Below, one piece after another: positions 23,001 to 34,319 of a DNA stretch of 64,000 nt. Within the stretch, counting starts at the first letter, position 1, and the number at the start of each line of letters is the position of its first letter. Origin of the DNA: Mortierella sp. BCC40632 (Eukaryota > Mortierellomycota > Mortierellomycetes > Mortierellales > Mortierellaceae); the NCBI GenBank assembly GCA_011634665.1, contig WAEK01000006.1, positions 1,930,501 to 1,994,500 of the forward strand. Reading direction: 5' to 3'. The notes beneath the pieces were generated by a model. The model worked only from the letters and a program-made list of their open reading frames with translations. It ran no database searches and was not told the origin of the DNA. A program made the translations under genes and the position numbers.

Positions 23001-23137
23001 TTCTTTTCTTTCTTTGCTCCACGTTCTTTCTTGTCCTTGCGGCTCTTCTCCACGGGCTCTGCCTTTACAGCTTGCTCCTCCCTCTGTCTCTTTGAAGGTA
23101 CATCATCTTCAAGGACTGATGCCTTGCGCTTTGCCAT
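20085..23137 (-). CDS. REX1: REX1-like 3'-5' RNA exonuclease (DEDDh)
   Basis: Expected to trim 3' ends of 5S rRNA, 5.8S rRNA or tRNA precursors in the nucleus, as Rex1/Rnh70 does. Exons 23137-22372, 22284-22151, 22058-21698, 21590-21379, 21280-21026 and 20936-20085 join to 859 residues. The N-terminal exon is dominated by Lys/Glu/Asp repeats (residues about 30-150), likely a nuclear or nucleolar targeting and RNA-binding tail. The exonuclease motifs are Exo I MDCEM (residues 487-491), Exo II in GHSLENDM (about 566) and Exo III in GHDSAEDALACMD (about 612). PFIVDTSATYHH lies between. A 230-residue C-terminal part follows, Ser-rich in the middle. The donor after MDCEM splits the first motif from the rest of the fold. 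Superfamily is certain; assignment to REX1 rather than another Rexo paralogue is probable. Confidence 0.87.
22690..23060. repeat. CTT-rich low-complexity tract encoding Lys/Glu/Asp repeats
   Basis: Imperfect CTT/CTC/TCC triplets on the plus strand. In the sense direction (minus) they encode the Lys-Glu-Asp-rich N-terminal region of the REX1-like protein. Confidence 0.8.
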
Positions 23138-23207
23138 TTTGTAAACAATGAAAGGATGTGTTATGTAGACAAATTTGTCTATTGTTTATGAAAAGAGAAA
23201 CGTGACT

Positions 23208-23210
<3 letters not shown>

Positions 23211-23238
<28 letters not shown>

Positions 23239-23239
23239 G
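23211..23239. repeat. poly-T tract, about 28 bp
   Basis: Long T run between the REX1-like start (23137) and the ABCC stop (23279). It may serve as a nucleosome-depleting element in the promoter of the downstream minus-strand gene. Confidence 0.7.
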
Positions 23240-23278
23240 AACTTTGTTTAATGTTGGCGGCAAAATCCTCCCCCCTCT

Positions 23279-26200
23279 CTAGACCAACCGTTTCTTGCTC
23301 TCTGCATCCTTGACCATTTCTAACAACACATCCAGCTCGCCAGATCTTTCGCACATCTCGCGGAAATGTGACTTTGGACGTCCCTGAGTATCATCTAGTA
23401 GATTGAAAGGTGTGTCGTACTCGAGGACTTGGCCATGATCCAAGACCAGCACTTTGTCGTACGTGATGATCGTATTCAGCCTGTGTGCAATACAAATCAC
23501 CGTTGAGTTTTCAAACTCTTGTTGGATAGCTGACTGAATCGCCTTGTCCGTTGCAAAATCAACCGATGCTGTTGCCTCGTCCATTACAATGACCTTTGAG
23601 TTCCTAAGCAAAGCTCGGGCCATACAGAGCAACTGACGCTGCCCCTGAGAAAAGTTGGACCCTCCTTCACTCACAGGATTATCCAAACTTGAGAACGAGA
23701 TATGCGTCTTGCCTCCGGTAGGAGTCGTCGTTTGAGTGACGGATCTCGTGTTGGCTGCAGAAGAAGATGAAGATCCTGCTCCAGAATTGAGTCCCACCAC
23801 CTCTTCGCCCTCGCTGTCGCTTCCTGTAGCAGAATCCAGACCCGAGACTAGATGAACACGCCTCAGAGCCTCCCAGAGTTCACCGTCGACATGGTCATTG
23901 AATGGGTCCAGATTGGAACGAATCTAAAATAAAGCGATGCCCCAAGAGAGAGAGAGAGAGAGAAAGAATTAACAAAAAAAAAAAAAAGGTCATTGGCATC
24001 TGCTATGGCCATGATATACGGGTTGGTTTAAAGGGAGACTTACAGTGCCAGTGAACAGCATCGGGTCCTGTGGAATGATTGTAAGTCTTGAACGGAGATC
24101 ATCCAAACCAATATCTCCAATATCGATGCCATCGATGGAAATGCCTCCTGCTACCGGCTCCACAAATCGGAACAATGACAATGCCAGGGTACTCTTTCCA
24201 GATCCCGTTCTAAAAACGAATATGCAGTATGATGGGTAAGTAAGAGCAAGAGAGCACTGTGGTGGGAAAAATGAAGAATCCACAAATCCTGATAGGAGGC
24301 AAGATTGTTGACGCTTTCGCTTACCTTCCAACAACTCCAACCTTTTGCCGAGGTTCCACTGAAAAGGAGATACCTTTCAAGACCGTCTCCAGGTCTGGTG
24401 CATATTTCAATTCAAGATCCTTCACCTCAATGCTGCCCCCCGTGGGCCATGCTGCTGGAGGTCGTCTGCCAGGAATCACTGCAGGAGGTTCTTGAGGCAT
24501 GATTGTGTACTCAGTGATTCTCTCGATGGCATTCAGTTCCATCTCGATCTCAGTGTACTCGCGCACCAAAAAGTTCACTAGGGCTACGAATTCGAGTGCA
24601 TATGTCAATGCCAAACCTGCCGTGCCAGCATCGATCCCGATTGGGTTCATCAGAATAAAGACTCCAGAGCTGAGTGCGACGACGGCTCCGATTGAATCTG
24701 ATCGGACTGAGAGCCATCTGTTCGCAATCCACAGGTAGTAGAATGGACGGTTACTCTCGTCAATCTTCGTGAGAAGATCACTCATAAACCTTCCTTGTTC
24801 ACCAAAGGCTCGGATCGTTGCCACGCCTGCCAACGTCTCGCCAAACATGGAGTAGATTGGCGAGCGTGAAACAGAGTGAAGACGCTTCAGTTCTCGCGAT
24901 GAGCTGATATACTTCCGACCAACAACCAGATAGGCTATTGAGATAAATCCGGCGACAAACACAAATACTGGGGTGATATAGGCGAGCACGATGATGATCG
25001 AGGTCACTGACATGACCAACGACAAAAGCTGTGCACAATTATTAGCAATCGACCCATCAACGGTTTCAAAGTCCTTTGAAAATCGGTTCATGATCCTTCC
25101 AACTGGTGTTGTATCAAAGAACCGCAACGGCGCACGGACAACCGACAGAAGCAACTTCTTGTAAAGCAGCCTGGCAGCACGAAGTGAGCCATAAAACACA
25201 ATAATTGTCTGGAGGACATGTGCAAGACTGGAGCTGATTGAGATGAGTGCATAGATGAGCAAATAATAGTCCGTGCTGTGTTTTTCAGGTCTCTGGCTTG
25301 TCCACAGAGTTTGATCGTCACCAAGTCCCATTGAGTTCATCGATTTGTTTGTCAGCACAGTTGATTGTGCAGCGTCAAAGACCGACGGCTTGGTAGCAAA
25401 TCCTTGAGAATCGGAATAAACGGGCGACATGGACAGATGATGCGTGGAAAGACCCATTGCAGAGTAAATGTTGGAGAACATAAACCTACCCAACATCGTC
25501 TCGGGCTCGTATGCGTTCGCCCATTCTCTGATCCAAAGTGACTCTGACACTTCAACCATCCGCGTAAGCGCAAATGCACCCATCAGTGTCATCCAGAAGA
25601 GAATTCCTCCTGCTGCTGTTGCGTAAACAATGTAAATCGACCATTTGACACGGCCTTCCTCACGGGTCTCTTCTTGGATCAATTTTCGTGTATCCTTGGG
25701 CTGGCTAGATGCCTCAGCGGTGGTTGTAATAGCGGTTGATGAAGACCCAGCAGAAGCTCCTTGAGTTGTACCGAGATCTTTTGCCGTTGACTTTCGTCTC
25801 AACACTGGAGGATTGATGACCGTGGAAGCCTTTCCAACATCTTCATCATCGCCCACCGTATCCTCATCAGAGTCGGCGTTAGGCTCATCCTCTGCCAAAA
25901 CTTGAGACAAAAGCCCTTGTTCACGAAGGTGTTGCACAGTCCCTTGAAGAGCAATCACTCCATGGTTCATTAGAACCACATGCTTGGAAGTTGGAATACA
26001 GAGTCGAACGTGGTGGGTCACGAGAACACAAGTTCTGTTTCGCATGATTGGTCCAGTCAAGCATTTGGAATGGATATGCTCTGCAGTATGTGCATCCACA
26101 GCCGAGAGACAGTCATCGAGCAAAACATGTCGAGCCTTGGAGTAAATCGCTCGCGCCAAAGAAACGCGCTGCTTTTGTCCTCCAGAGAGCGTGATTCCCT

Positions 26201-29200
26201 TTTCTCCAATTTCAGTTTGGTCGCCATCATCCAAGATCTCAAGATCTCGCCTGAGTGCACAAACTTCAATGACTTCGTCATAGCGGTCCTTCTCGTACTT
26301 GCTTCCAAAAAGAATGTTGTCGCGGATCGTAGCATTCTGGAGCCAAGCTTGTTGGGAAACATAAGCAACGCCATCGTTGAACAGTCCAGTTCCGGGATCG
26401 ATATCGCTAGGGTCACTACTGCCAGTTAATCGACGGGGTAGGAAGATCTGACCTTTCAGAACATCCATTTCTCCGAGCATAGCCATCAACAAAGAGGTCT
26501 TTCCACTGCCAGTTGGACCACAAACAATGGAAAGCTCACCCACAGGGAACGAGACACTAATGTCTCGAAGAATGAATTGATCCTCATCCTCTGTCCGGAT
26601 AAGCGGCGCTTCCTCAGCTTCACTAGAGTTGGGTGTTTTGGCGCTCTCCGTCGTCCACCATTGTGCATTCACATCCTGCATTCCGACGACAGGTAATCTT
26701 TCAGATCGATTAGCTCCATTCACAAAGACATCCTTGATATTTGGCTCATCCAAGTATTCAGCGATACGCGACAAACTAACACTGGCATTTGTTAGGGCCA
26801 TGTAGACAGCTGGGAGTCCGTTGAGAGGCGTCTTAAGGCGAGCAAACAGGACCATGGCGGTAAAAGCAACTGCAGGTGTGAACTCCCCCTTCTGAACTTT
26901 GGTGTAACAAAAGAAGCTTGAGAGAGTAACCAAGAGTGGGGATGAAAACCAAACCAGCTGGAACATAATTGTATTCTTGTAAACTATCAAGAAAAAGAGC
27001 GAGCAAAAAGTTTTGGACGGAAACACCAACTCAGTCTGAGAACAAAGGGAACGTAAAAGGATTGTCAATTCAATTAAGCCTGATGCGAAGCTGTGCAAAG
27101 ACGTACCATTGGTCAGTTTCTTCAGTTCAATCTCTCTCGACTTGAGGACTTTCTCACTGAAAGACATCTCCCAGGCAAAAAATTTGATCATACGGATTCC
27201 TTGAATGAGCTAGGGTTGTACAGTTGTGTTAGATTACTTTGTTCTGCTTCAATAAACGGTCCGTCATTACAAAGATCAAGGAAAAGTAAAAATAATATGC
27301 AGTCTCAGTACCTCGCCCATTAAAGTTACACGGTCGTCCCGAGCGCTTGAAAGTTCGCGCTGCGCTTTTGCATAACGACCTCTGACGAGCTTATTCACAG
27401 GGATGGTGAAGATCAAGATCGACATGCCCACAAGCGAGCTCCAGCCAATTAAATCATACAACAGATAGGTGCCAAGAGCAATTCCAATGGGACTAGAGAC
27501 ACCAATATGCCAAAAGTTGCAAACACCTGCGACTCGAGTTGTATCTGTTGACATGAGGTTGACGACCTTTCCAGCATTGGCCGGAGAGTTGTCTTTTCCC
27601 TCGTCATTTTTCTTCTTTCCCTTGCCCTTTGACTTGTCGTCCTTGTCAGCTTTTGCATCGCCTTCTACATTGCCGTTAGCAATATTGCCCTTAACCCCAG
27701 TCTTGTTCTTGTTCTTTTTCTTATCGACAAGTCCGCTCATATCGCGACGAGTAAGAGTTTTGGCATAGATCTCTGCATTGAGAAGAGCCATCATCGACAC
27801 GTTGATCTTGCGGCCCATGTAAAACATCTGTGATTGAACGAGGGAACGAGCAATCTGGGCGACAAAAATGAGGATAACATAGAGATAGGCCACTTTTGGT
27901 GGTGCCTTTGGGTCGCCGATGTAGCTGAGGAAGAGTTTCAGAAAGTAGGGAACTGAAAAATCGAGGAAGGTCGAGAGAACAACGAATGAGAACTGCCAGA
28001 TGAAGCTCAGGGCATTGAACCGAAGAACCTTCTTTAGCAATGTTGCCGTCGTCCTATTAGGGAATGAGAAGAGGAAGCACTAGTTGTTAAATCAATGCAC
28101 GCTTTGCATAAGTAATCTGAGAGCCAATCACTAGCGAGAGTTCCACAGATTCCAAACATGGAAGATTGACTCCGAGGATTGGCTGTCGATCTTTGTGTTC
28201 AGAGGGGCCATGCATCTTGAGATCGAACATTCTCCCCTCTTCCTCCTAGTTTGGTGACATACTTTTTCTGGAAAATCTGGAACTGCGACCAAACTGTCCT
28301 TGCACGCAGCTGGGGAACAATCTCGGGCAAATCGATAGCATTCAGAGTCTTTGAGCTGCCGATGCGAATCACCGAGTTGAACCACGAGAAGAAGAGCCAG
28401 GACCAGTAGGATGCATAGGCTTCGGGGCTCATTGCATGTTTTGCCTGTGAGACAAGAAGGGAATCATTGGCAGGTGAGAATCTGAAAGCAAAAAGAACAC
28501 ACCACCGGCAAAACTCCAGCAAGGGAAAAGAGATGAGATGGACGAGAAGAGCTGCGCAGGGAGAAGGGGATTATTTTTCTTCTTCTCACGTGTTTTCCCA
28601 TCAGGGCCTGATCTTTCCTTTGCCAAGCTTGCCTCCCTGGAAACTGAGAGGGATTATACTTACTGAAGAATAGCCATATCCCCAGCGGTGTACAAAGTCC
28701 ATATCCAACTCGGCGGGCATTGTCAATGCTGTCACGCAGAGGATCATGGATGAAGAAATTGTCGCCAGAAGCAACCATGTTTGGACATCATAAAACATAC
28801 CATCCAAAATAAACTCAATGCTATTCCAGAACTCGAAAAGTAAAACAACAAAGTTGGCCGAATAGAACCACTGCAGAGGCTGGATAGCCTCCATGTAGGC
28901 GATCTTGTGCAAGATCACTAGCAGTAGGATTGCCAAGGCGACCACCCAGCCTAACAGTGTCATCAGGGGCATATAGAGCCGTTTCCATAGTGAGGAGTGA
29001 AGTGCGGTGGTGGCGCTTGGGTCGGTAGGATGATCGAGAGCAACAAAGACGTTGACGCAGGCAATTACAAAGGGGATAGTCGAGAGAGCAAGCAAGAACA
29101 GAAGCCGCAGCTTGATCGCCTTTGCTTTGGGCTGGACCTCGTTTCCTGACTGCGCCTCTCCCGAATTCAAGAGGTCGGCATCAGAGGCAACCAGACGAGT

Positions 29201-29389
29201 GTAGTCAAAGGTAGATTGACGGCGAGTCAGTGGTGCCCTGGAGCGGGTACTGCTGCTGTAATTCAGGGCATGATCGATCCTTGAATTCCCGATGCGGGAT
29301 ACTCTGTTTGCGACGGCACAAAGTGTCCCGGAGATTAGGGTGAGCGCCAAGGGAACAGCAACCAAAATGGGGAGCAGCTGAATCTCCAT
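23279..29389 (-). CDS. ABCC (MRP-type) multidrug/conjugate transporter, long form
   Basis: Seven exons (29389-28664, 28444-28263, 28053-27312, 27209-27107, 26983-24325, 24209-24044, 23923-23279) give 1740 residues. An N-terminal hydrophobic TMD0 (residues 1-240) marks the long ABCC type (yeast Ycf1, human MRP1). The order is TMD1, NBD1, TMD2, NBD2. NBD1 has [11 protein letters not shown] (about 739), LSGGQKQR (about 849) and [10 protein letters not shown]; Asp in place of the catalytic Glu is normal for ABCC. NBD2 has [10 protein letters not shown] (about 1471), FSQGQRQL (about 1615) and [10 protein letters not shown]. The likely function is ATP-driven export or vacuolar sequestration of glutathione conjugates or metals; the substrate cannot be read from sequence. 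Between the NBD2 Q-loop region and its signature there is a Ser/Thr-rich insertion of roughly 35-40 residues. The promoter is shared with the divergent HAD gene, 275 bp apart. Confidence 0.94.
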
Positions 29390-29663
29390 TTTCGGTTGAG
29401 AGATTCAGCTGAGTAAATGAAGGGGCAAGGTGGAGGAAGAAAAAGAAAAGAAAAAACAAGTGTGGAAATGGTGCTGGCAGGGAGCAAAAAACAAGGATGA
29501 CCAGACTATGTGAAAGAGAGTGGAGGCACCGATTTCATCGGAGGATGAGACATGCACAGGGCAAGGTGGTGGTAGTGGCAGTTGAAATACGGCGTGGCTC
29601 CGCCCTCAGCCACCTCTGATTAATATGTAGTCTGCCGCCACTCTTTCTCTCAAACCTTCCCAC

Positions 29664-31624
29664 ATGCCATTCCATTCAGTACTGTCTCCAACAATGCTTA
29701 GACCCTTGATGTCACGACGTGTCCCAGCACCGGGCTTCTCCCTCGCCTACACGGTCTCGACCTTCACGCGATCACTCCATTCAAACGCTGTAGGTTCGTC
29801 GAGGCTCATTCCCTCTCCTCATTTCAATGTTGCCTTTGACATTGATGGAGTCCTTATTAAGGTACGGATTAGCCCTGTTAACATCGGTTATGCGGTCTCT
29901 TGATGCATTTTAATACCGGAAAAGAAAACTCATGCAAAAATGTTTCTACTAAAAAAAATATTAAAATAAATAGGGAAGACAAGTCTTGCCACAGACACGT
30001 AGAGCTCTTGATCTGCTCCACAGGTAAAAACTTGGATGATACTGGACATTTTATATGTTGGATATGAGTCACTCTTGCACATAGTCGTTCTCACAGCGAT
30101 TATGCTTTTATCCCTTATAAACCACTACCCCGGCAGCAACAACGTCAAGTACATCTTCCTAACGAATGGTGGAGGCGTCACTGAAGCCAAGAAAGCAGAT
30201 CAACTCAGCAAGAAGTTTGGTATTCCTGTATGAATCGATTTCAAAGTTCCCCCAGATGTACTTAACACTCTATCAATGATTTAATTTGTTCTACAGAGTG
30301 CCTCTCGCTTCAACATGGGTTTCTGTGATAACTGCGAGCTCACCTAATTGATGTCTCTGTCGTGCAGGTTTCGCCAGATCGGATTGTCTTATCGCATTCG
30401 CCTATGCGTTCTCTTCTGCCTAAATACAGGGATGCAAACGTCTTGGTTATCGGAGGCAAAAAGTCTTCTTGCCGTCAGGTTGCAGAGGAATATGGGTTTA
30501 AGCATGTTGTAACTCCTGAAGAGGTTCATGCTGCCTATCCTTCTGTTTGTCCCATCTCCTACTGTGAAACTAGGCCTACTCCTCTCGCTGAAGTGAGTCT
30601 AACTAGAGTTGATGTGTCTGCGATCCGATTGTCCTTCTCTTGCCTTACATTTTTATTCGTTTGCCCACTAGGAACAATTGCGTGACGTACACAGGCCCAT
30701 CGAAGCCGTCATGGTCTTCCACGATTCTGTGGATTGGGGGCGCGATTTGCAGGTTGCTCTTGACGCACTTGTCTCCAAAGGTACCAAAGCACAAGCCTCT
30801 ATTACATCATAAAAAGTGATTTAATGTCTAATTTACTTTGGGCTATATGCTAGGAGGATCGTTGGGCACAATCAAAGACTCTCATGACTTGAAAACAACA
30901 AAACAGAGCGTACCAATCTACTTCTCCAATCCAGACATTGTAAGCTCTGTCATGCCTGGCCCTATCCATGGAACACAGCATGCTTTGGAACGGAGTATAC
31001 TGACCCCTTCCCCTCTCTCTGACTCTGCCTTCATATCAGGTGTGGAGCAACGAATACCCTGTGCCTAGATTCGGTCAGGGAACCTTCAAGATGTGTCTCG
31101 AGAAGATCTTCAATGTAAGTTTAGGATAAAATTTTAATGTCAAAAATTATGTTATCTCGCTAATACTTGAACCATTGATTTTCTTTTTTTACGATAGCAT
31201 TTAACGGGCCAGGACCTTGAATATACAACATTTGGAAAGCCTTTCAAGACAACTTATGAATATGCAGACTCTGTTCTCGACAAGATTGCTCCACTGAAAA
31301 GTGGACCAAACGGAGAGCTCCCAAAGAGGACGGTCTATGGTAGGGCTACATATGTTACTGGAGTATGATATGTTTGAACAGAACGTCGTTCTCATAAACT
31401 CATCGTTTTCTCGATGGATAGCAATCGGCGATAACCCATATGCGGATATTGCTGGCGCCAATGGTCATGGATGGGAATCCTTGTTAGTCAAGACTGGCGT
31501 CTTTAGGACAAATGGCTATGAAAACCATCATCTCCATCCTGCAACAGCTGTCGTGGACCATGTCGAGGATGCCATCCGCTGGATCCTCACTAAAGAGATG
31601 GCCAAAGAAGAACGTCATCTCTGA
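29664..31624 (+). CDS. mitochondrial HAD-like hydrolase (CECR5/HDHD5, Ykr070w type)
   Basis: Nine exons (29664-29861, 29974-30023, 30137-30227, 30368-30592, 30672-30780, 30854-30939, 31040-31114, 31198-31339, 31422-31624) join to 392 residues. The first 45 residues are Arg/Ser-rich without acidic residues, a likely mitochondrial targeting peptide. HAD motif I reads FDIDGVLIK, motif II FLTNGG, and the C-terminal motif IGDNPYADIAGAN supplies the metal-binding acids. This is a IIA-subfamily HAD protein like human HDHD5 and yeast Ykr070w, whose substrate is not established. The overall length is typical. It converges with the ammonium transporter gene. Confidence 0.92.
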
Positions 31625-31877
31625 GCAAGGTACAAGTTAAAAACCCATAATATACACTCGGCGCTTTGCACTTAAAATTTTGCTAGACATAGCGTAGTCA
31701 AGCATCAATCAAAATCCGAAAAGAATAATAGAACGAATAGATCTGAAGATATTATTCTTGGTTCTTTATGGTATCATAATGTGAGCAAAAGGTATAAAGT
31801 AGTCAACTCAGTCCTAGCCTTGGGGGTCGAGTCAGTATAGCGAAGGTGGGAAGAAAAGAAGGTCACTTGATCAACGA

Positions 31878-33432
31878 TCAAGATTGTTGCCGTCCGAGAG
31901 TGGAAACACTTCCAACTTTGACCTCAGCAGCGCCTCCTAAACTCACTACGCTGTGAGATCCACTATTCGTCTCTCCAACCTCAACACGAGGATCAACAGT
32001 GCTCTTCTCGTGCAGGTGGCCGTAGCAGGCCTCTCCCAACTCGGCAATGTCCAAACCCGCATTCTCTTGCTCTGGTTTGGCTCGAAGACTAAGACCAGGA
32101 ATCTTGTTCATAATCACCAGGATAATGAAAGTTACACCAAAGCTCCACGAGAGGCCAGCAGCCGAATCAGCAAGCTGATGAGCGACTTGAATCCAGTGTC
32201 CGTCCAACCAACCTCCATTGATTACAGTCACACCATCCAGGGCAGCAATCGATTTCTGTGCAAATACACCTGTGAGGATATTTCCAACAACTCCTCCGAC
32301 ACCGTGGACGGCAAAGACATCGAAAGCGTCATCGTACTTGAGCGAATGCTTAAGCCGAACTGCCATATTACAGGCAATCGAGCCCAAAAATCCGATCGCG
32401 ACACTGGATGCGGGTGAAACAAAGCCCGAAGCTGGTGTGATAGAAACTAGACCAGCAACAGCACCGGAGCAGAATCCAAGCACAGACAGCTTACGGTCAT
32501 GACGGTAATCAAGTAGGACCCAGGTGAGGCCGCCCACAGAGGCTGCAAGGTTGGTGACCACACAAGCCATGGCTGCACGCAGGTTTGCCGAAAGAGCCGA
32601 TCCTCCGTTGAATCCAAACCAACCGAACCAGATGAAGCATGTTCCAATGACAACATTGCTCATGGAATGGGGGCGGAACTCTTTCTGATCTCCGGAACGT
32701 TTGCCGAGGACGATCGCATAGGCCAATGCAGCGGCGCCAGAGCTAATATGGACAGGTGTACCACCAGCAAAATCGAGACCACCCATGACAAAACTCCATC
32801 CGTTGGCACTCCAAGTCCAGCAGGCGATGAAGTCATACACGAATGTGGTCCAAAGAAAAATAAAGACCAGAGTGGGGACTATACGACCACGCTCAGCAGC
32901 CGCACCGATAGCCAGTGCTGGAGTTAGGGCGGCAAACATGCACTGAAAGATCATGAAGACGATATCGGGAATCTTGGCGCTACCGACTGAAGGCTCGTCG
33001 AGGACTCCGCGGAAGAAGGCGTTCTGGAAGTTGCCAATGAACATGCTACCGGTCTTGCTAAATGCCAGAGAGTAACCGAATAGGAACCACTGCAGTTAAA
33101 CAAGATAAGATAGGGAAAAGGCAAAAAGTGTTGAGTTTAATGACAGAAGAGAAAAGGTGTAGGTGATGGGATGAAGTCAAAGAAACACGAGTCGAAACTA
33201 GGCCGTAGAAATAAAAACAATCTCAACTTACCTGGAAGGACACAACAGCGATAGAGCAGCAGGAAAGCATAATGAGCGACAAGGCGTTCTTACTGCGGGC
33301 CATTCCTGAATAGAAGTATCCGATACCAGGAATCATGAGCCAGACAAGCGCTGTCGAGGCCAGGGTCCATGCAATATCACCTGCATTATACTGCGACCCG
33401 ATAAGCGGTGCCTCTTCGGCCGTGCTATTCAT
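31878..33432 (-). CDS. ammonium transporter (Amt/Mep family)
   Basis: Two exons, 33432-33232 and 33089-31878, give 470 residues with about eleven hydrophobic segments. The twin pore histidines are present: GGTPVHISSG (His about 181) and DVFAVHGVGG (His about 329). The signature around DFAGGTPVHISSG is intact, as is FGWFGFNGGSAL. It should carry ammonium across the plasma membrane. The cytoplasmic tail of about 70 residues contains Ser/Glu-rich sequence that could be regulated by phosphorylation, as in fungal Mep2, but that is inference. Length and start match the family. A TATAAATA lies about 205 bp upstream on the same strand. Confidence 0.95.
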
Positions 33433-33636
33433 TGTTTTTTTTTTTTTTACGACCTGACTGTGGGAAAGGCGGGATGAGGATGAGATGAGAAGTTGAGGAA
33501 GTAAAGAGACCTAAGTTGGAAGTGGGAAGAAGTCGGGACGAATGAAGGAGATGGCAGTTCAGTGCGTTCTAGTGCGGATGATCGAAGGCGAGAGAGCGCA
33601 GAGGGAAAAGAAAAAGTTGAGGATCGCTGGGGTGAA

Positions 33637-33644
33637 TATTTATA
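33637..33644 (-). promoter_or_regulatory. TATAAATA box upstream of the ammonium transporter
   Basis: On the minus strand the sequence reads TATAAATA, 205 bp before the transporter ATG. The same place is just upstream of the plus-strand small membrane protein, so the region may be a bidirectional promoter. Confidence 0.4.
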
Positions 33645-33647
33645 CCT

Positions 33648-34319
33648 GTGCGCATTGAGGTTCTCACCGCAGCATTCGTCGTGGTACTAGCGGCAATATG
33701 GTGGTACGGGTATATTTCTCCGGAAGTGACAAAAACCCTTTTTGACTATGGTTTGAGCATCCTCTCAGAGGCCTTCTCCTTCCCTCCTTCCTCCTTTGTC
33801 TGCGCATGGCTACAGTCCAGACAACTACAGCCTTGTTGTTTTTTCCACATTCACTTTTGACTCTTCCCATTTTCCAGACAGGAAGTATCCGCAGAGGCCT
33901 TCAAACGATACCGACAAACGTAGAAGGCTGGATGGTAAGCCATGATCTCTACTGTAGCTCCCCACCTAATGTTCTCGGGATAGACAAGGGCCAGAGCGTC
34001 TAGTTCCCTTTTTCTAAAATCCATTGCTCAAGGGCAAATACCCTGGAAATGACTCTTGTTCAGCTTTGTGGGTATCTTCTGACCATTGATATTCCTTGGA
34101 TAGCAAGCTCTTTTCCTTTTGTTGTCTCTTCACTAACAGTGTGTTTGTTCTGTTTGAATGATAGGTGAACTCACGGATCTGGGATTCACATTTGTGTACA
34201 ACAAAGCATCGCACCTCTCGAATTCTGTCACCCAGAAGTCAGAGGATCTATTCCATGCTTGGGCGAGGGGAGGGAGGGGGGGAACTCCACAAACAGAAAA
34301 CAAAGACGCGAGCATTTAA
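33648..34319 (+). CDS. small single-pass membrane protein, unrecognised
   Basis: Three exons, 33648-33750, 33878-33934 and 34165-34319, splice in frame to about 104 residues. An N-terminal hydrophobic helix (VLTAAFVVVLAAIWWYGYI) is followed by a short basic stretch (KRRRLDG) and a soluble tail containing GFTFVYNKASHLSNS. Continuity over two GT-AG introns supports a real gene. The first donor (GTTTGA) is weak. No ATG is in frame in the first exon: a stop lies just upstream, so the true start is a further 5' exon or a non-ATG codon, and 33648 is only the 5' limit of the open frame. A mitochondrial or ER membrane micro-protein is possible, but no family is recognised. Confidence 0.5.

Noticed and set aside
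22662..23144. Ser/Phe-rich 160-codon frame and a Leu-rich 109-codon frame on the plus strand
   Set aside because: Both are mirror images of the Lys/Glu-coding CTT tract of the REX1-like first exon.
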